From Hippopus hippopus (taxonomy: Eukaryota; Mollusca; Bivalvia; Cardiida; Cardiidae): a stretch of 64,000 nucleotides of DNA. Positions 49,514 to 61,327 of the stretch are shown here, in pieces. The stretch is from assembly GCA_946811185.2 (NCBI GenBank), contig OX328096.1, positions 71,857,345 through 71,921,344 of the forward strand, written 5' to 3'. The notes beneath the pieces were generated by a model, which saw only the letters and a list, made by a program, of their open reading frames with translations, ran no database searches and had not been told where the DNA came from. The translations under genes and the position numbers were made by a program. Position 1 is the stretch's first letter. Each line of letters begins with the position of its first letter.

Positions 49514-52500
49514 GTAAGCATGCTAATATCAAAAGTGTTTCTTTGAGGATTAATTCGTAAGTGAAGTGGAAGTAAATTGGATTAACCCTGTGTTCGGATC
49601 AACATGGATTACCATACGGGTCAAACAAGTTAACGTAAAAAAGGAGGTACATGTTGGCCAACTGACATGGCTGACTAATGCTTTACAAAACGACAAAATG
49701 TTTGACTAGACCAAACTGAAAGTATTTGCAGATGAAAAATTGTATCTCACTCCAATGATGATTGCTGTATTTGATATGGTAGAAAACATTGTCGGAAAAG
49801 GAGAAAATGCTGGTATTAACCCTTTACCAAACAATCCCTGGTTTTTACGACCCTGAGGAAGACGCCTTCTGAAAACACTGTGGGAAAAGGAGAAAATGCT
49901 GGTAACCAGCATTTTCTCCTTTTCCCACAATGTTTCTACTCTTCCAAAGTCAAGTTTCCATTTTTGAGTCACGTTTATTTTGTCGTCTGCAAATGCTTTC
50001 AATTTGGACCAGACTAAGATTTTGTTGTTTGGTAAAGAGTTAACTCTTTACCAAACAACAGAATTTTAGACTGGTCCAAATTGAAAGCACTTGCAGACAA
50101 CAAAATAAACATAACTCATAAATTGAAATTTGTTTCAAGCAGGGTAGAAAACATTGTGGGAAAAGGAGAAAATGCTGGTTACCAGCATTTTCTCCTTTTC
50201 CCACAATGTTTTCAAAAGGCTTCTATCTCAGGGTCGTAAAAACCAGGGATTGTTTGGTAAAGGGTTAATACCAGCATTTTCTCCTTTTCCCATAATGTTT
50301 TCTAAAGCCTTCTCTTACATGGTCGTTAAAACTTGGGATTGTGCAGTAAAGGGTAAAACTTTGTACGAAACAACAAAACTTTTATCTTGTCCAAATACTA
50401 TGCCGTGGCAGATTACAAAATTAACCCTTTACCAAACAAAACCATGTTTTTACAGTCCTGAGAAAGAAGCCTTTTGAAAACATTGTGGAAAAAGGAGAAA
50501 AATCTGGTAACCAGCATTACTACCATTTCCACTAGAACTTTAAATTTCTAAGTCACACTGATTTTGTCATCTGCAGAAGCTTTCAATTTAGACCAGTCCA
50601 AGCTTTTTTCGTTTGGTAAAGAGTTAATGTAGCTAAAATGACGATTTCTGTCTATGATAGGGTAGAAAACTTTGTGGGAACAGGAGAAAATGCTTGTTAC
50701 CAGCATTTTCTCCTTTTCCCACAGTGTTTTTGAATGTCTTCTTTGATTGGGGCTGTTAAGACTGTATGGTAAAGGGTCAATAGTGCAAGTACATGGCAAG
50801 AACAAATGTCGTGCAAATGATGTGTTTTACTTTGAAAGGGTGCAGAACTATCATAGCAATAGGAGAAAATGCTGGTTTCCAGTATTTTCTCCATTTCCCA
50901 TGATGTTTTCAAAAGCCTTCATCCTAAGGTGATTGTTTGGTAAAGCATCAATCCTTACTCTATGTCTGCAGTTGTGTAGTTTCTATCATGCTTATTATTG
51001 CCATTCAGAAACTTATATTTTAATGAACCTTTCAACACACATACCATCTAAAAAGAATTTAAGATTTTGGAATTAAGACAGGGTGATTGGCGAAAGCTTC
51101 TTTTCCCACTGTGGTGACCCTGCAGGGGTGTAAAAAGTTGCATTTGAAAACTGGCTGGTCAGAATACGATACAATCTCTTGATTATCATCTAACCAATGC
51201 AATTTTTAACATTTACTTATAATTTATGAAAGTTTTTGAAATGGTGTGACTGAAAACTGGATATACATGTAAGTAAGTTGAAGAAAGTGGCCTGGCCTGA
51301 TAACGCTGTCATAAACTCTCAACAGTACAACAAATTTTAGACTTGCCCAGCTTGAAAGCATTTGCAGACAAGGTAAACCTGATTCAAATGGATGGATTTG
51401 TGTCTGAAGAGTTATAAAACATTGTGGAATAAGGAAAAAATAGTTATCCACATTTTCTCCTTTTTTTCACAATGTTTTCAAAAGTCTTAATTTCCAAGGT
51501 CCATAAAGCTTTGGATGTTTGGATAATTGGTTAATGAAATTCTGATGAGGACATACAACATTGGGCACAACTGCTTGAGATCAAAGAAAATTACCTTGAT
51601 GGGGTTGGTAGGGGATTGGGGAAACAGGAAAGGAAAAAATCCTGAGGTCAAGTGGTCTGGGGTAAGGTACAGGGTTTTATCTGTGTACTTAAACATAAGA
51701 GCATGTGCTAGCATTACATCATAGCAATGTTGGATAGTACTTCAAAGCATTCTGTTTACTTGGGTTGATTGTTACCATCCTTTGATCTGTGTTATCATCA
51801 AAAGGTTTGTGATACGACTTTGTCACACTAGACCTAAAATGTAGAGAACACAAGGGGGGATGAAATTACACCACCACATCTTGTGTAGACAAGTCTGGTT
51901 AACCCTTTACCAGACAATAAAATTTCAAGCTGGTAGAAATTGAAAGCATTTGCAGACGACAAATCAAAAGCAACTCAATTTTTGGAAATTTGTTTTAAGG
52001 AGGGCAGAAAATATGGTGGGAAAAGGAGAAAATGCTGGTAACTAGCATTTTCTCCTTTTCCCTCAAGGTTTTCAATAGGCTTTTTCTTTAGGGTTGTTAA
52101 AACTTGAGATTGTCTGGTGAAGAGTAAGCTCTTTATCTGAATGTTAAACTTTGGGCTTGTCCAAATTGAAAGCATCTGTAGACCTTAGAATAAATGTCAT
52201 CTCATGAGAAGAAAGCGCTTGAAGATTGTGGAAAAAGGAGAAATTGCAGGAATTTCCATCCCAGCATTTTCTTCTTTTTACACAGTTCTTTTACCCATTC
52301 AACCAGATCATGTTAGCAACATGTTATTTGTTGATCAGTTCATTCAGAGTTCTAAGGGTTAACCCTTTATCAAACAATCCCCTAGTTTTAATGACCCTGA
52401 GGAAAAAGACTTTTTAAAACATTGTGGGAAGAGAAGAACATGCTGTTAACCAGCATGTTCTCCTTTTCCCACGGTGTTTTTGTACCCTTTCTTAAGACAA

Positions 52501-55500
52501 ATCTCTTCATTTAAGCCAGATTGAATTTGTCAGCTGGAAATGCTTTTGATTTGGGAAAGCCTTTTGTTGTTTAGTTAAGAGTCAACTCTTCCAAAGAACA
52601 AAATTTTGGACTCTCCTAAACTGAAGGCATTGGTAGGCAACAAACTGAATGTAGCTCAAATATTTAAATATTCAAATGTACCTACTTGCAGAAAACATTG
52701 TGGGAAAAGGAGAACATCCTTCTTCCTCGGGGGTCATTTAAAGTCAGTATTGTGTGATTAAAGATAAAAGGTTTCCGACAGCCATATGATTTTTCTCTTT
52801 CCACCACTTTGAATATGAGATCACATAAAAGAGATTCTTTTGTTCTTTTGTCTTAATATACTTTGAAATACAGATGACTTTATGAATAATAATACTCCCT
52901 GTTAAACATGAAGTAATGATACAGTGCATTTCCATGTAAGAGGGATTTTGTTTTATGAGATTGCAAATTGCAATTTATCTGTCTTTAACCCTTTACCACA
53001 CAATCCCGACTTTTAACAACCCTGAGAAAGAAGCCTTTTGAAAACATCGTGGAAAAAGGAGAAATTCTGATAACCGGATTTTTTTCCGTTTCGAGAATTT
53101 TTTTTTTTTCAACTTTTCTTAACTTTGACAAGTCACACCAGAGCTCCAGATACGGGGAGTGATTTTGATTTTAGAATTAGAAATATTAATTATTCTGCAC
53201 CAAACCCTATGTTTTGGGTACTCATTAGAATCGTCTCAATGAGACGATTCTAATGAGTACCCACAACAAAGGGTTTGAAAGAGAAATATTGGATTTAGAA
53301 TACCAACACTCCCCCTTATCTGGAGCTCTGCACGCTATTTGAGCCATGTTCAATTTGTCGTCTTCAAATGTTTTGAGATTGGACAAGCCTTAACTTTTAT
53401 TGTCTGGTAAAGAGTTAGCTTTTTACCACAGGAGAAAGATTTTGACTTGTCAAACTTGTTTACAAATATTTACAGATGACAATTTGAATTCTGCTTATCT
53501 CTTTACCAAATGACAAAATTTTAGACTTGTCCAAATTGAAAGCATTTGCAGACGACCATTTAAATGTGAAACTGAAAAACCAGAATTTGTTTTGGGAAGG
53601 GTAGAAAACATTGTGGGAAAAGGAGAAAATGCTGGTTACCAGCATTTTCTCATTTTCCCACAATGTTTTCAAAAGGCTTCTTTTATAGGGTAGTTGAAAG
53701 TCGGGATTGTGTGTTAAAGGGTTATATGGTGGAATTTGTCTTTGATAAGGCAGAACACGTTGCAGAATAAGAAAATGCTGGTTATCACTTACAAGCATTT
53801 CTCCTTTTCCCACAATTTTTTCAAAAGCTTTCTCCTGTAGGGTCGTTAAAAGTCGGGATTGTCTGTTCAAGAGTGTTAAAGAGTTAACCCATTACCACAC
53901 AATCCTGAGTTTTATTGACCCTGGTATAGAAAGCTTTTGAAAACCTTGTGGGATTTTCAGCATTTTCTCCTTTTGCCCACAATATTTTCTTCCCATTCAC
54001 AGCCAAGAAGCATAATTCCAGCCACATTTAAATTGTCGCCTGCGAAATGTTTTCAGTTTGGACAAGCCTGAACTTTTGTCGTCTGGTAAAGAGTTAATGT
54101 AATATCAGAAGATGATGTATAGTAAATGATTGCAGGTAAATGGCTAACAGTTTGAATACAAAATGAGCAAGAGAGTTTTTTTTATAGCTGTAATGGAGTA
54201 GTTCACACAAAGAACTTGAGTTGGAAGTTTTCGTTTATACACATTTTCAGTTTTGATCATGTGGGGCCGAGGTCATAAAACAGGGGCACTAGAGTGTGAA
54301 AGAAAAGACCTTTTATATGATGGGGGGGGGGGGGGAATACCAGTGATTCACTGAAATTCAACTGTGTGGAAATTAAGTTTTACCCCTTGTTTTAACCCAT
54401 TATCACACAATCTCGAGTTTAAACTAAACTGAAATGGAGGCCTTTTGAAAACAAGGTAACCAGCATTTTCTCCTTTTCAGTTATGTTTTCTAACCTTTAA
54501 AAGGCACAGATCTCATTTGGTTGTTTGCAAATGCTTTTTACAAAGTAAATGCGACTCAAATGATAAAATTTGTTTTCTAAATGGAAGACAGTGTTGTGGG
54601 AAAAGTATACAAATGCTGGTTACTAACATTTTCTCCTTTTCTCAAAATGTTTTCATGAAGCCTCTTCATGTCAGGGTCGTAAAATCAAGGCATTGCTGTG
54701 GTTAAAGGCAACTAATTTATGAAAGGCGCCTTAACCCATTACCTCACAATCCACTTTTAACGACCCTTAGAGAGAAGCCTTTTGAAAACATTGTGGGAAA
54801 AGGAGAAAATGCTTGTAACCAGCATTTTCTCCTTTTCCCACAATGTTTTATACCATATCAAAGACAACTTGCATCACTTCAGCCACATTTGTCTGCAAGT
54901 TCTTTTAGTTTGAACAGGTCTGCTTTTTTGTCTTGTGGTAAAGAGTTAATCAAGGTTTTCCCTTGACTTCTTGAATTGGGGGTCATTTGACCCTCTTCAA
55001 ATGAAGAAAAGAAGGCATACATATGATTTTTGGGGGGTCATTTTGAAAATTAGGGGAGTCAAGGAAAACCCTGATTAATGATTAGTGTTCTCTTCAATAA
55101 GAGTTGTTGGCATTTTATGAATGAACCCAACTCTTGGCAAGAAAACAAAATTCATTTTACACAGGACAAGCTCTTATGTCGAAGCAGTCTTGAGTATGTG
55201 TAACTGAAATGGTAGAACCCTGAAAGAAATCCAAATACATTACAGTATTATGAACAAGAAATTATTGTGCCCAGCTGGGTAGCTCAGTAGTTTGGGTATC
55301 CTAACTATTGACCTGGTGGTTGCAGGTTCAAACCCAGTTGAGGAAAACTTGCTTTGCAGAGATATTTCGCCTTATTCCTCTGATGCATGTGAAGAAAGTA
55401 GTCTGTGGCTTGGAAAGAGAGTTGTGTCAGTACTGGTGTGAGAAAGCCAGGAAACATATGCATAGGTGCATTGACCACTGTGATATTACCTAAGCTGTTA

Positions 55501-58500
55501 AAACAGCATTAAACTCCAAACAAACAGAAATCCAAATACAGTACATTTATTAGGAATAAGAAATTACTGTACAGACTACAGACATACGAAAAAATGTTGC
55601 AAATTAATTCTGCATCTATGGAATAACTCGATTTGTCAGACAGTTTAGATCAAGATTAAATTGCACAGTAAACTACTTCTATGCTAATCTGATCACAGCT
55701 TTCTCTGATATTTTGTAAGATTATCTGGGGCAAACAGCAACAGCAATATGCATGTAAATTTTCAGTGTTCTAATAACAATGCATGTACATTATGCACACA
55801 TATGTAGCAGGCTTAGTAGCTTAACTCGTTACCAAAGGACAAAATCTTAGACTGGTCCAGATTCAAAGCATTTGCATACGACAAAATAAGGGTGACTCAA
55901 AAATTGAAACTCTACTTTGGAAGAGTAGAAAACGTTGTGGGAAAAGGAGAAAAAGCTAGTTACCAGCATTTTCTCCTTTTTCCACAATGTTTCCAAAAGT
56001 CTCTCCGTTGATCGTTAAAAACTCATGATTGTTTGGTAAAGGGTTAAAAGGACATTTCATAATTTCTGTACACTTTCTATCCTCTCTGTCAGTTGACACA
56101 CCTCCATGGGACAAAGTTTGCTTTCCATGTGTTGCTCTTTTTAAGTTTTCAACCAGAGCAAATATTGATACTAGACTATATTTGTTCTGTTATGATCTCA
56201 TTTTAAAACTTGCTACCTGTTAGTTTACAGAGGGGCAATAATTTTTCTCACCCTTTGCTTGTCTGTATGACCCACAGGGATACCCTTGGACATAGTTTTC
56301 CTTTCCCTTTACTTGTCCATATGACAGACAGGGACACCCTTGGACAAACTCGCCAACCTTTCTTAACCCGTTACTCTTTACCAAAGAACAACATTTTGGA
56401 CAGGACCAAATTAAAAGCATTTGCGAAGTACAAATTAAAAGTACTGGTAGTTCAAATGGTGATTTCTGTCTATGTTAAAGTAGAAGACATTGTGGGAAAG
56501 GAGAAAATGCTGGTTACCAGCATTTTCTCCTTTTCCCAAAATGTTTTCAAAAGCCATCTTCTTCAGAGTCATTGGAATTCAAGATTGTGTGGTTAAGTGC
56601 TAAAGTGTCCCAGTGGACATTTCCATTCTAGAATAAGACCCATGTAATTGCAATTAGCTGGCTTCCTTTTGTCTGTGTTTCAGCAGAAGGGACAGTGTAG
56701 ATCAAAGATCAGACTGCACATTATGTGCAGTCTGATCTTGACCTGCACTAGCCACAAAGACAACTGTAGTAGTGAAGGTACCTTAGGTTTTATTGCATTC
56801 CTAGTCTAATCCTGAAGATTTTCAAAATTTCTAAGTAACACAATATCTGATTGGCAAAACCACCTTGTTCTCCCAATCAGAAATTGTGTTACTTTTTACA
56901 TGTAGAAAGACCAAGAAAGCAATTATGAATGGCTGATGCCATGGATCAGGAGTCAACTTGGTAAGATGGTGATTAAAGTGTCAGAATTACTACTTTCTGT
57001 GAAATCAGCCGGGTACATATTCACCAATCATTCTAAAGAACATTCTTTGTCTTATTCTCGAGAATTTTCTGAATTTGACAGTAACACTTCTTGTGATTGG
57101 CCAAACTATTTGGTTTAGCAAATCTGAAGTTGTGTTACATTCAAGTTTAGGAAATCTTAAGGTTTGGTCACACCGAGCTAACGGACGAGTAACGGATAAA
57201 AAATCATTTTATCTGTTTGTGTCCGTTAGTATCCGTTTTATGTCTGTTTCTTATCCGCTTCTTGTCCAGCGACGTCCAGTGATGTCCATTCTGTCCGATG
57301 GGAAGTTCTGAGCATGTTAAAAAAATTCCACCGGACAGAGACATGCAAATGACAGACTTTGGATGCATCTGACTATTTATACCCTCGGCATGTCACATAC
57401 CTCGTATGTTGGTGTTTCCTACTGTGATATCCGTTAATAGACTGTTTATTATTCGGTCCATATCCAGTAAACGTGCGTTTTTTCCGTTATATGTGCGGTA
57501 CTCGTGTGGTCATTGTGTGGCTTCTTCGCTCCACACACCGATCGCGTGAGCCTCGAGCGGCTGAGGAGATGAATTTTGTCACCAGATAACCAAATTCTGC
57601 ATGTTTTTGTCTGTTTCCCCTCTATTACATATCCGTTAGCCGGTCTGACCAAGCCTTTAGATTTGAAGACTAAGAATGTTCTTAAGAAAAGTCAGTGAAT
57701 ATAAACCCTACAAAGTACTTATGTTCCCATTGCTGGTCATTATTTGATTTTGTCCCTCTTAACCCATTACCGCACAATACCGACTTTTAATGACCCTGAG
57801 GAAGAAACCTTTTGAAAACATTGTGGGAAAAGGAGAAAATGCTGGTAACCAGCATTTTCTCCTTTTCCCACAATGTTTTCTACCCTATCAAAGAAAAACT
57901 GCACCTTTAAAGCCACACTGAAATTGTCGTCTGCAAATGCTTTCAATTTGGACAAGGCTAAAATTTTGTCATCTGGTAAAGAGTTAAGGGTCACTGTACC
58001 CCATAAGGGTCACTTAAACATGGGATTGCCTGGTAAAGAGTTATTTTGTAGTTTTTGAAAGATTTCATTAAAACTTTTTGGATGTTATCATTTTCAAAGA
58101 ATGGAATAATCTAAGGGTATTAGGGAAGTAGGTTAAGTGGCCTTATCTCTCCCATCGGCTTTAACTTCAAACAGACTTCTTGGTGTACTCACGGCACTCT
58201 TTATCACATTATCACAAGTTTAAAGGACCCTGAGGAAGTAGCCTACTGAAAACATGGTGGGAAAAGGACAAAATGCTGGTAACCAGCATTTTCTCCTTTT
58301 CACACAGGGTTTTCTACCATAACAAAGACAGAAATCATCATTTGAGCTACATTCTATGTCGTCTGCTAATGCTTTCAATTTTGTTGTGTCCAGAAATTTG
58401 TCGTCTAGTAAATAGTTGAACAGGCCAGATGAAGAAGCCTTTTAAAAACACTGTGGCAAAAGAAGAAAATATTGGTAACTAGCATTCTCTCCTTTTCCCA

Positions 58501-61327
58501 AAATGATTTTTACCCTTTCAGAGACAAATTCCATTATTTGGGGCATATTTAAATTGTCTTCCTAGTGAGTGCTTTCAGTTTGGGTAAGTCTAAACTTTTT
58601 TCCTGTGGTAAAGGGTTAAAGTGTTACTGTACAAGAAGGGAGTAGAGGCAGGTTTTTGAAATTATTGTGAGAAAAGAAGCAGATGCTTAGTGCTAGCAAT
58701 TGCCCTTTTCCTTGACATCAAAGGAGAAACATTTAACACAATTATCTTTTCTATGATAGTATCTGATGTACTTTTGAATTGTTTTGTGTAGAAAATGGAA
58801 ATACATAATCCCTAGAGCATTGAAGCAGACTTTTCTGTTGAGAAGTTATATTTTACCCTTAACCTCACAGTCAGTCTTAATGGCCTGGAGAGAGAAGGCT
58901 TTTGAAAACATTGTGGGAAAAGGAGAAAATACTGGTGGCCAGCAATTTTATCCTTTTCCCACAATGTTTTCAAAAAGCTTTTTTTCACAGTGTCGCTAAA
59001 AGTGGGGATTGTGTGGTAAAAGTGTAATGGTAAAGAGCTAAATAAGTGCAATTTTAAGGCTGCTTTTGTTTATAATGTCTGGGCAAAGCATACAGTGACA
59101 GTTTTCTGTAAATTGACTATACTTAGAATCTGAAACACTTCAAAATGTTTGTTTCACAAGTGAACTATCAATTTTACGGCTGCCTGGGGGCATTTAGCAC
59201 TGTCCAGGAAAGCTAACTATCTGTCATACGTTTTTTATCAAAGGGATACGGGGACAGGTGACAGGGATCAATTATTGACCATAAGGGGACAAAAAGGGGT
59301 CAAAATGGACATCAAAGGACTTTTCCAGCTGAGACATGAAGTGACAGATTCAATAGTTTATCATATTTTTCCAGTTTTAGACAGCTGGCTAGATATTATC
59401 ATCTCATTAGAAAGTACTTCAGAGGGTTTGAATAACTTTTTTTTTTTTAAAGGATTTCAAAGTGAACATGGATATTCCACATATGGTGTGACATTTTGTG
59501 TCTGTCTTAGCTGTATTTAATTACAAAGTGTGGTTAGATGCAAGTTTCAATTTGGGAATTTGAAATTTATTTTGGTTCAAAGGATACTAAATAGTTGAAA
59601 GCAGTGTTGTTTCTTTATGTAAGTCAGATATGGCACTTATCCATTACCATTTCAAACATTATGTTTTAGAAAAAGTTATGCAAAGTTGCATTTTCTCTCG
59701 TACGGTTTTTGACGTCATTAAAGACAAAATTGTTATGTTCCTCTCTGTCGAAAAGTTTTTGCTTTGTTTCTCTTTAACTATTTACTGTACAACTACAGTT
59801 TTGAAGCATTCGTAGATGACATTCAATGAAGCTAAGAAGATGAGTTTGAAACTGATCAGACTGCATATAACATGCAGTAGTATTGGCTGGAAATCTTCTT
59901 TCTGTTTAGCAGTTTAAGTCTTTACCACACAATCCCGACTTTTAACGACCCTGAGAAAGAAGCCTATGGAAAACATTGTGGGAAAAGGAGAAAATGCTGG
60001 TAACCAGCATTTTCTCCTTTTCCCACAATATTTTCTACTCTATCAAAGTCAGAAATCATTATATTAACAAGATTTAATTTGTTATCTGCAGATGCTTTGA
60101 ATTTGGTCCAGTCCAAAAATTTGTCGTTTGGTAAAGAGTTAAGGGTGAAAGGAATAATTTAATTTTATATGTTAACCCTTTACCACATAATCCCAAACTT
60201 TAACGACCTTTAGGTAAGAGGCAATTGAAAACATTGTGGGAAAAGGTGAAAATGCTGGCTACCAGCTTTTGTTAGGTGAAGAGTTAACAATGTTGCAGTA
60301 GGTGACTGCAGATGCTGTAAATTACCATCTTCTTTGCAAAGAAACTGCAGTCGTATTCTTGGATCATCACAGTCCAGTTTATTTTTCCTAGGAAAAGAAA
60401 TTCACAGGTGTATTGAGTTTTTAGTGTTGGCTTGAACTTTTCATTAACCTCGTTTTATTTAGCACTCTAGTAGTACCAAATACATCATGACCAATAAGGA
60501 TCCCACTTCCCAAACATGAGGTTATGAGGAAGGAACTTGTGATTAGTAGTTAAAAAGTGGTTGTTTTTGCTGTGGTTTTCATAAAATGGTTTGTGTAACC
60601 CTTTCTTAGGGTCCTGTGTGGCTCAGTGATGAAGTGTAGGACTCGTAACCTGGAGGCATCGGGTGTTCTTAGGCAAGACTCTTCAGAGCGCTACCACAGG
60701 ACATACATGAATATATGAGCTGTGGCTGTTACAGTTTGAAAGCGGCTTAAAATACCGTTCAATCAATCTATCAGTATCCTTTTCCTAGAAGACAAAACTA
60801 TAGGTTTGTTTGAATTGAGTCTTTTTTAATAGACCACCAACTGGAATGTGATTCCAGTGTTGTTATTTGTCCATGGGTACAAAAACATTGTGAGAAAAGG
60901 AGAAAATGCTGGTAACCAGTATTTTCTCCTTTTCCCACAATGTTTTCTACCTTTCCAACAACAAATTTTAATTTTGAGACAATATATTTTTTTGCCAGAA
61001 AAAAACATCCAATTTTTAGTTAGTCAAAAATTGTTTCGTTTGATAGAGTAAATGCTTTTGAATCTCTTTTAGTTCTTTATGCGTGACTTCTGTCTGTTTC
61101 AGTGGACCGACCTCCTTTCCTGGACCAGTATAGAACTAATTTGTTTGAATCTCTTCAAGTTGTTCATGAGTGACTTCTGTCTGTTTCAGTGGACCCAGTT
61201 CCTTCCCACGACCAGTGCCCTACCATATATCGTATGCACCCACCTCAGCCCAAGACAGTGAGATTCAGTCCCTGTCCAGTCAGGATGCCCTCACAGATGA
61301 TACAAGGTCACTCACAGACAGCAGTGT
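48585..61327 (+). CDS. AXIN: Axin gene, 5' part: two coding exons
   Basis: Axin is the cytoplasmic scaffold of the beta-catenin destruction complex (APC, GSK3, CK1). Exon 1 of the CDS carries the tankyrase-binding motif RPPVPGEE (residues 23-30), an acidic GFEPEGSA segment and the APC-binding RGS domain (about 124-244). After an 11.7 kb intron, exon 2 carries the conserved PYHISYAP ... IQSLSSQDAL ... SLTDSSV block. The codons join exactly: AG|T (Ser). GSK3- and beta-catenin-binding segments and the DIX domain must lie downstream of the window. The vertebrate AXIN1/AXIN2 split is later, so a single invertebrate Axin is expected. Confidence 0.94.
49675..50360. repeat. TTAA-MITE-1 with two further copies inserted at its centre
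   Basis: The outer - copy runs 49,675-49,819 and 50,265-50,360. Its hairpin centre GCTGGTATTAATACCAGC is split at TTAA. Inserted there are a + copy (220 bp between TTAAs, 49,820-50,039) and a - copy (221 bp, 50,044-50,264), joined by one TTAA at 50,040-50,043. TTAA is present at both outer junctions (49,816-49,819 and 50,265-50,268). Confidence 0.92.
50421..50951. repeat. Chained TTAA-MITE-1 copies
   Basis: + 50,421-50,627; a - partial copy from the shared TTAA 50,624 to 50,780 (GGTAAAGGGTCAA); a further - copy 50,780-50,951 with decayed ends. Confidence 0.75.
51318..51535 (-). repeat. TTAA-MITE-1 copy, diverged
   Basis: ACAACAAATTTTAGACTTGC arm, weakened hairpin (AAAATAGTTATCCACATTTT), right end GATAATTGGTTAA. 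50,952-51,317 and 51,540-51,898 hold nothing recognisable. Confidence 0.6.
51899..52772. repeat. Four TTAA-MITE-1 copies in series
   Basis: - 51,899-52,127 (complete); + about 52,128-52,362 (diverged); + 52,359-52,582 (TTAACCCTTTATCAAACAATC, hairpin ACATGCTGTTAACCAGCATG); - 52,582-52,772 with the right half of the hairpin deleted. Confidence 0.72.
52985..53418 (+). repeat. TTAA-MITE-1 interrupted by a palindromic MITE
   Basis: TTAACCCTTTACCACACAATC at 52,985; the copy is broken from 53,139 to 53,330 and resumes with TTGAGCCATGTTCAATTTG to GGTAAAGAGTTA. Confidence 0.78.
53139..53330. repeat. CAGAGCTCC-ended palindromic MITE
   Basis: 192 bp; ends CAGAGCTCCAGATA and TATCTGGAGCTCTG type. Core hairpin at about 53,218-53,263: GTACTCATTAGAATCGTCTC directly followed by its complement. 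Possible CAC duplication at both flanks. Second copy at 62,946. Confidence 0.82.
53498..54097. repeat. Three TTAA-MITE-1 copies in series
   Basis: - 53,498-53,724 (full hairpin); - 53,725-53,878 (partly duplicated hairpin TTATCACTTACAAGCA); + 53,884-54,097 (TTAACCCATTACCACACAAT to GGTAAAGAGTTAA, half hairpin deleted). Confidence 0.74.
54392..54715. repeat. Two degraded TTAA-MITE-1 copies
   Basis: TTAACCCATTATCACACAATC at 54,393 with a shortened hairpin, merging into a - copy with GCTGGTTACTAACATTTTC ending at about 54,710. A G-run lies at 54,321-54,333. Confidence 0.6.
54731..55078. repeat. TTAA-MITE-1 chained to a different TTAA-flanked MITE
   Basis: The + MITE-1 54,731-54,949 is complete. 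Its right TTAA (54,946-54,949) is also the left flank of a 125 bp element with ends TCAAGGTTTTCCCTTGACTT and AGTCAAGGAAAACCCTGA, followed by TTAA at 55,075-55,078. Confidence 0.82.
55265..55535 (+). repeat. tRNA-derived SINE, complete-looking
   Basis: Head TGGGTAGCTCAGTAGTTTGG (A box) and GCAGGTTCAAACCCAGT (good B box). Body TCTGATGCATGTGAAGAAAG and CTGGTGTGAGAAAGCCAGGA. Tail GCATTAAACTCCAAACAAAC. Best copy of this SINE in the window. Confidence 0.78.
55821..56047 (-). repeat. TTAA-MITE-1 copy
   Basis: TTAACTCGTTACCAAAGGAC to GGTAAAGGGTTAA, hairpin GGAGAAAAAGCTAGTTACC. 55,540-55,820 shows nothing recognisable. Confidence 0.85.
56363..56793. repeat. TTAA-MITE-1 followed by TTAA-MITE-2
   Basis: A - MITE-1 at 56,363-56,597 (hairpin intact), then a MITE-2 copy at 56,597-56,793 with palindrome AGATCAGACTGCACA / TGTGCAGTCTGATCT. 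Confidence 0.78.
56812..57659. mobile_element. Two TIR elements side by side or nested
   Basis: 56,812-57,158: ends AAGATTTTCAAAATTTCT...AACACAA and TTGTGTTACATTCAAGTTTA...AATCTT, inverted. 57,158-57,659: ends TAAGGTTTGGTCACACCGAG and CGGTCTGACCAAGCCTTTA. No transposase is seen; the second contains several GTCCGTTA-like words. Confidence 0.6.
57759..58044 (+). repeat. TTAA-MITE-1 full copy plus end fragment
   Basis: 57,759-57,987 is complete with a full hairpin. It is followed by a fragment (AAGGGTCACTTAAACATGGG to GGTAAAGAGTTA) of another copy. Confidence 0.85.
58196..59030 (+). repeat. Series of TTAA-MITE-1 copies
   Basis: 58,196-58,415; 58,420-58,619 (end GGTAAAGGGTTAA); a fragment at 58,630-58,720; 58,857-59,024 (hairpin GGAGAAAATACTGGTGGCC). 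Confidence 0.7.
59040..59915 (+). other. AXIN: Axin intron stretch, little recognised
   Basis: Only a MITE-2-like scrap (CTGATCAGACTGCATATAAC at about 59,855). No exon supported by splice sites and Axin similarity. Confidence 0.4.
59924..60287 (+). repeat. TTAA-MITE-1 full copy and an internally deleted copy
   Basis: 59,924-60,142 is complete. 60,172-60,287 keeps both TTAA ends but is only 116 bp, having lost the right hairpin arm and most of the right half. Confidence 0.8.
60600..60785 (+). repeat. tRNA-like SINE
   Basis: Head GTCCTGTGTGGCTCAGTGAT (A-box-like), body AGACTCTTCAGAGCGCTACC, tail GGCTTAAAATACCGTTCAAT then CAATCTATC. A different SINE family from the others here. Confidence 0.5.
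60800..61050 (+). repeat. TTAA-MITE-1 copy, decayed ends
   Basis: Hairpin GTGAGAAAAGGAGAAAATGC / GGTAACCAGTATTTTCTCC intact; right end GATAGAGTAAA. It lies just upstream of the duplicated Axin acceptor. Confidence 0.7.
61057..61143 (+). pseudogene. Decoy copy of the Axin exon 2 acceptor and exon start
   Basis: An 87 bp tandem duplicate of 61,144-61,230, including TTCTGTCTGTTTCAG and the first codons of the exon. In the Axin frame it reads GPTSFPGPV then TAG (61,131-61,133), versus GPSSFPRPV in the true exon. Confidence 0.8.
61190..61327 (+). CDS. AXIN: Axin coding exon 2 (post-RGS conserved block)
   Basis: Acceptor CTGTCTGTTTCAG (AG 61,188-61,189), donor GTAAGT at 61,328, in phase 2, out phase 2. 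Encodes GPSSFPRPVPYHISYAP, then DSEIQSLSSQDALTD and SLTDSSV; vertebrates have a [21 protein letters not shown] block here. The outgoing GT| suits Val. Open frames in the other two phases are shadows. Confidence 0.95.
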
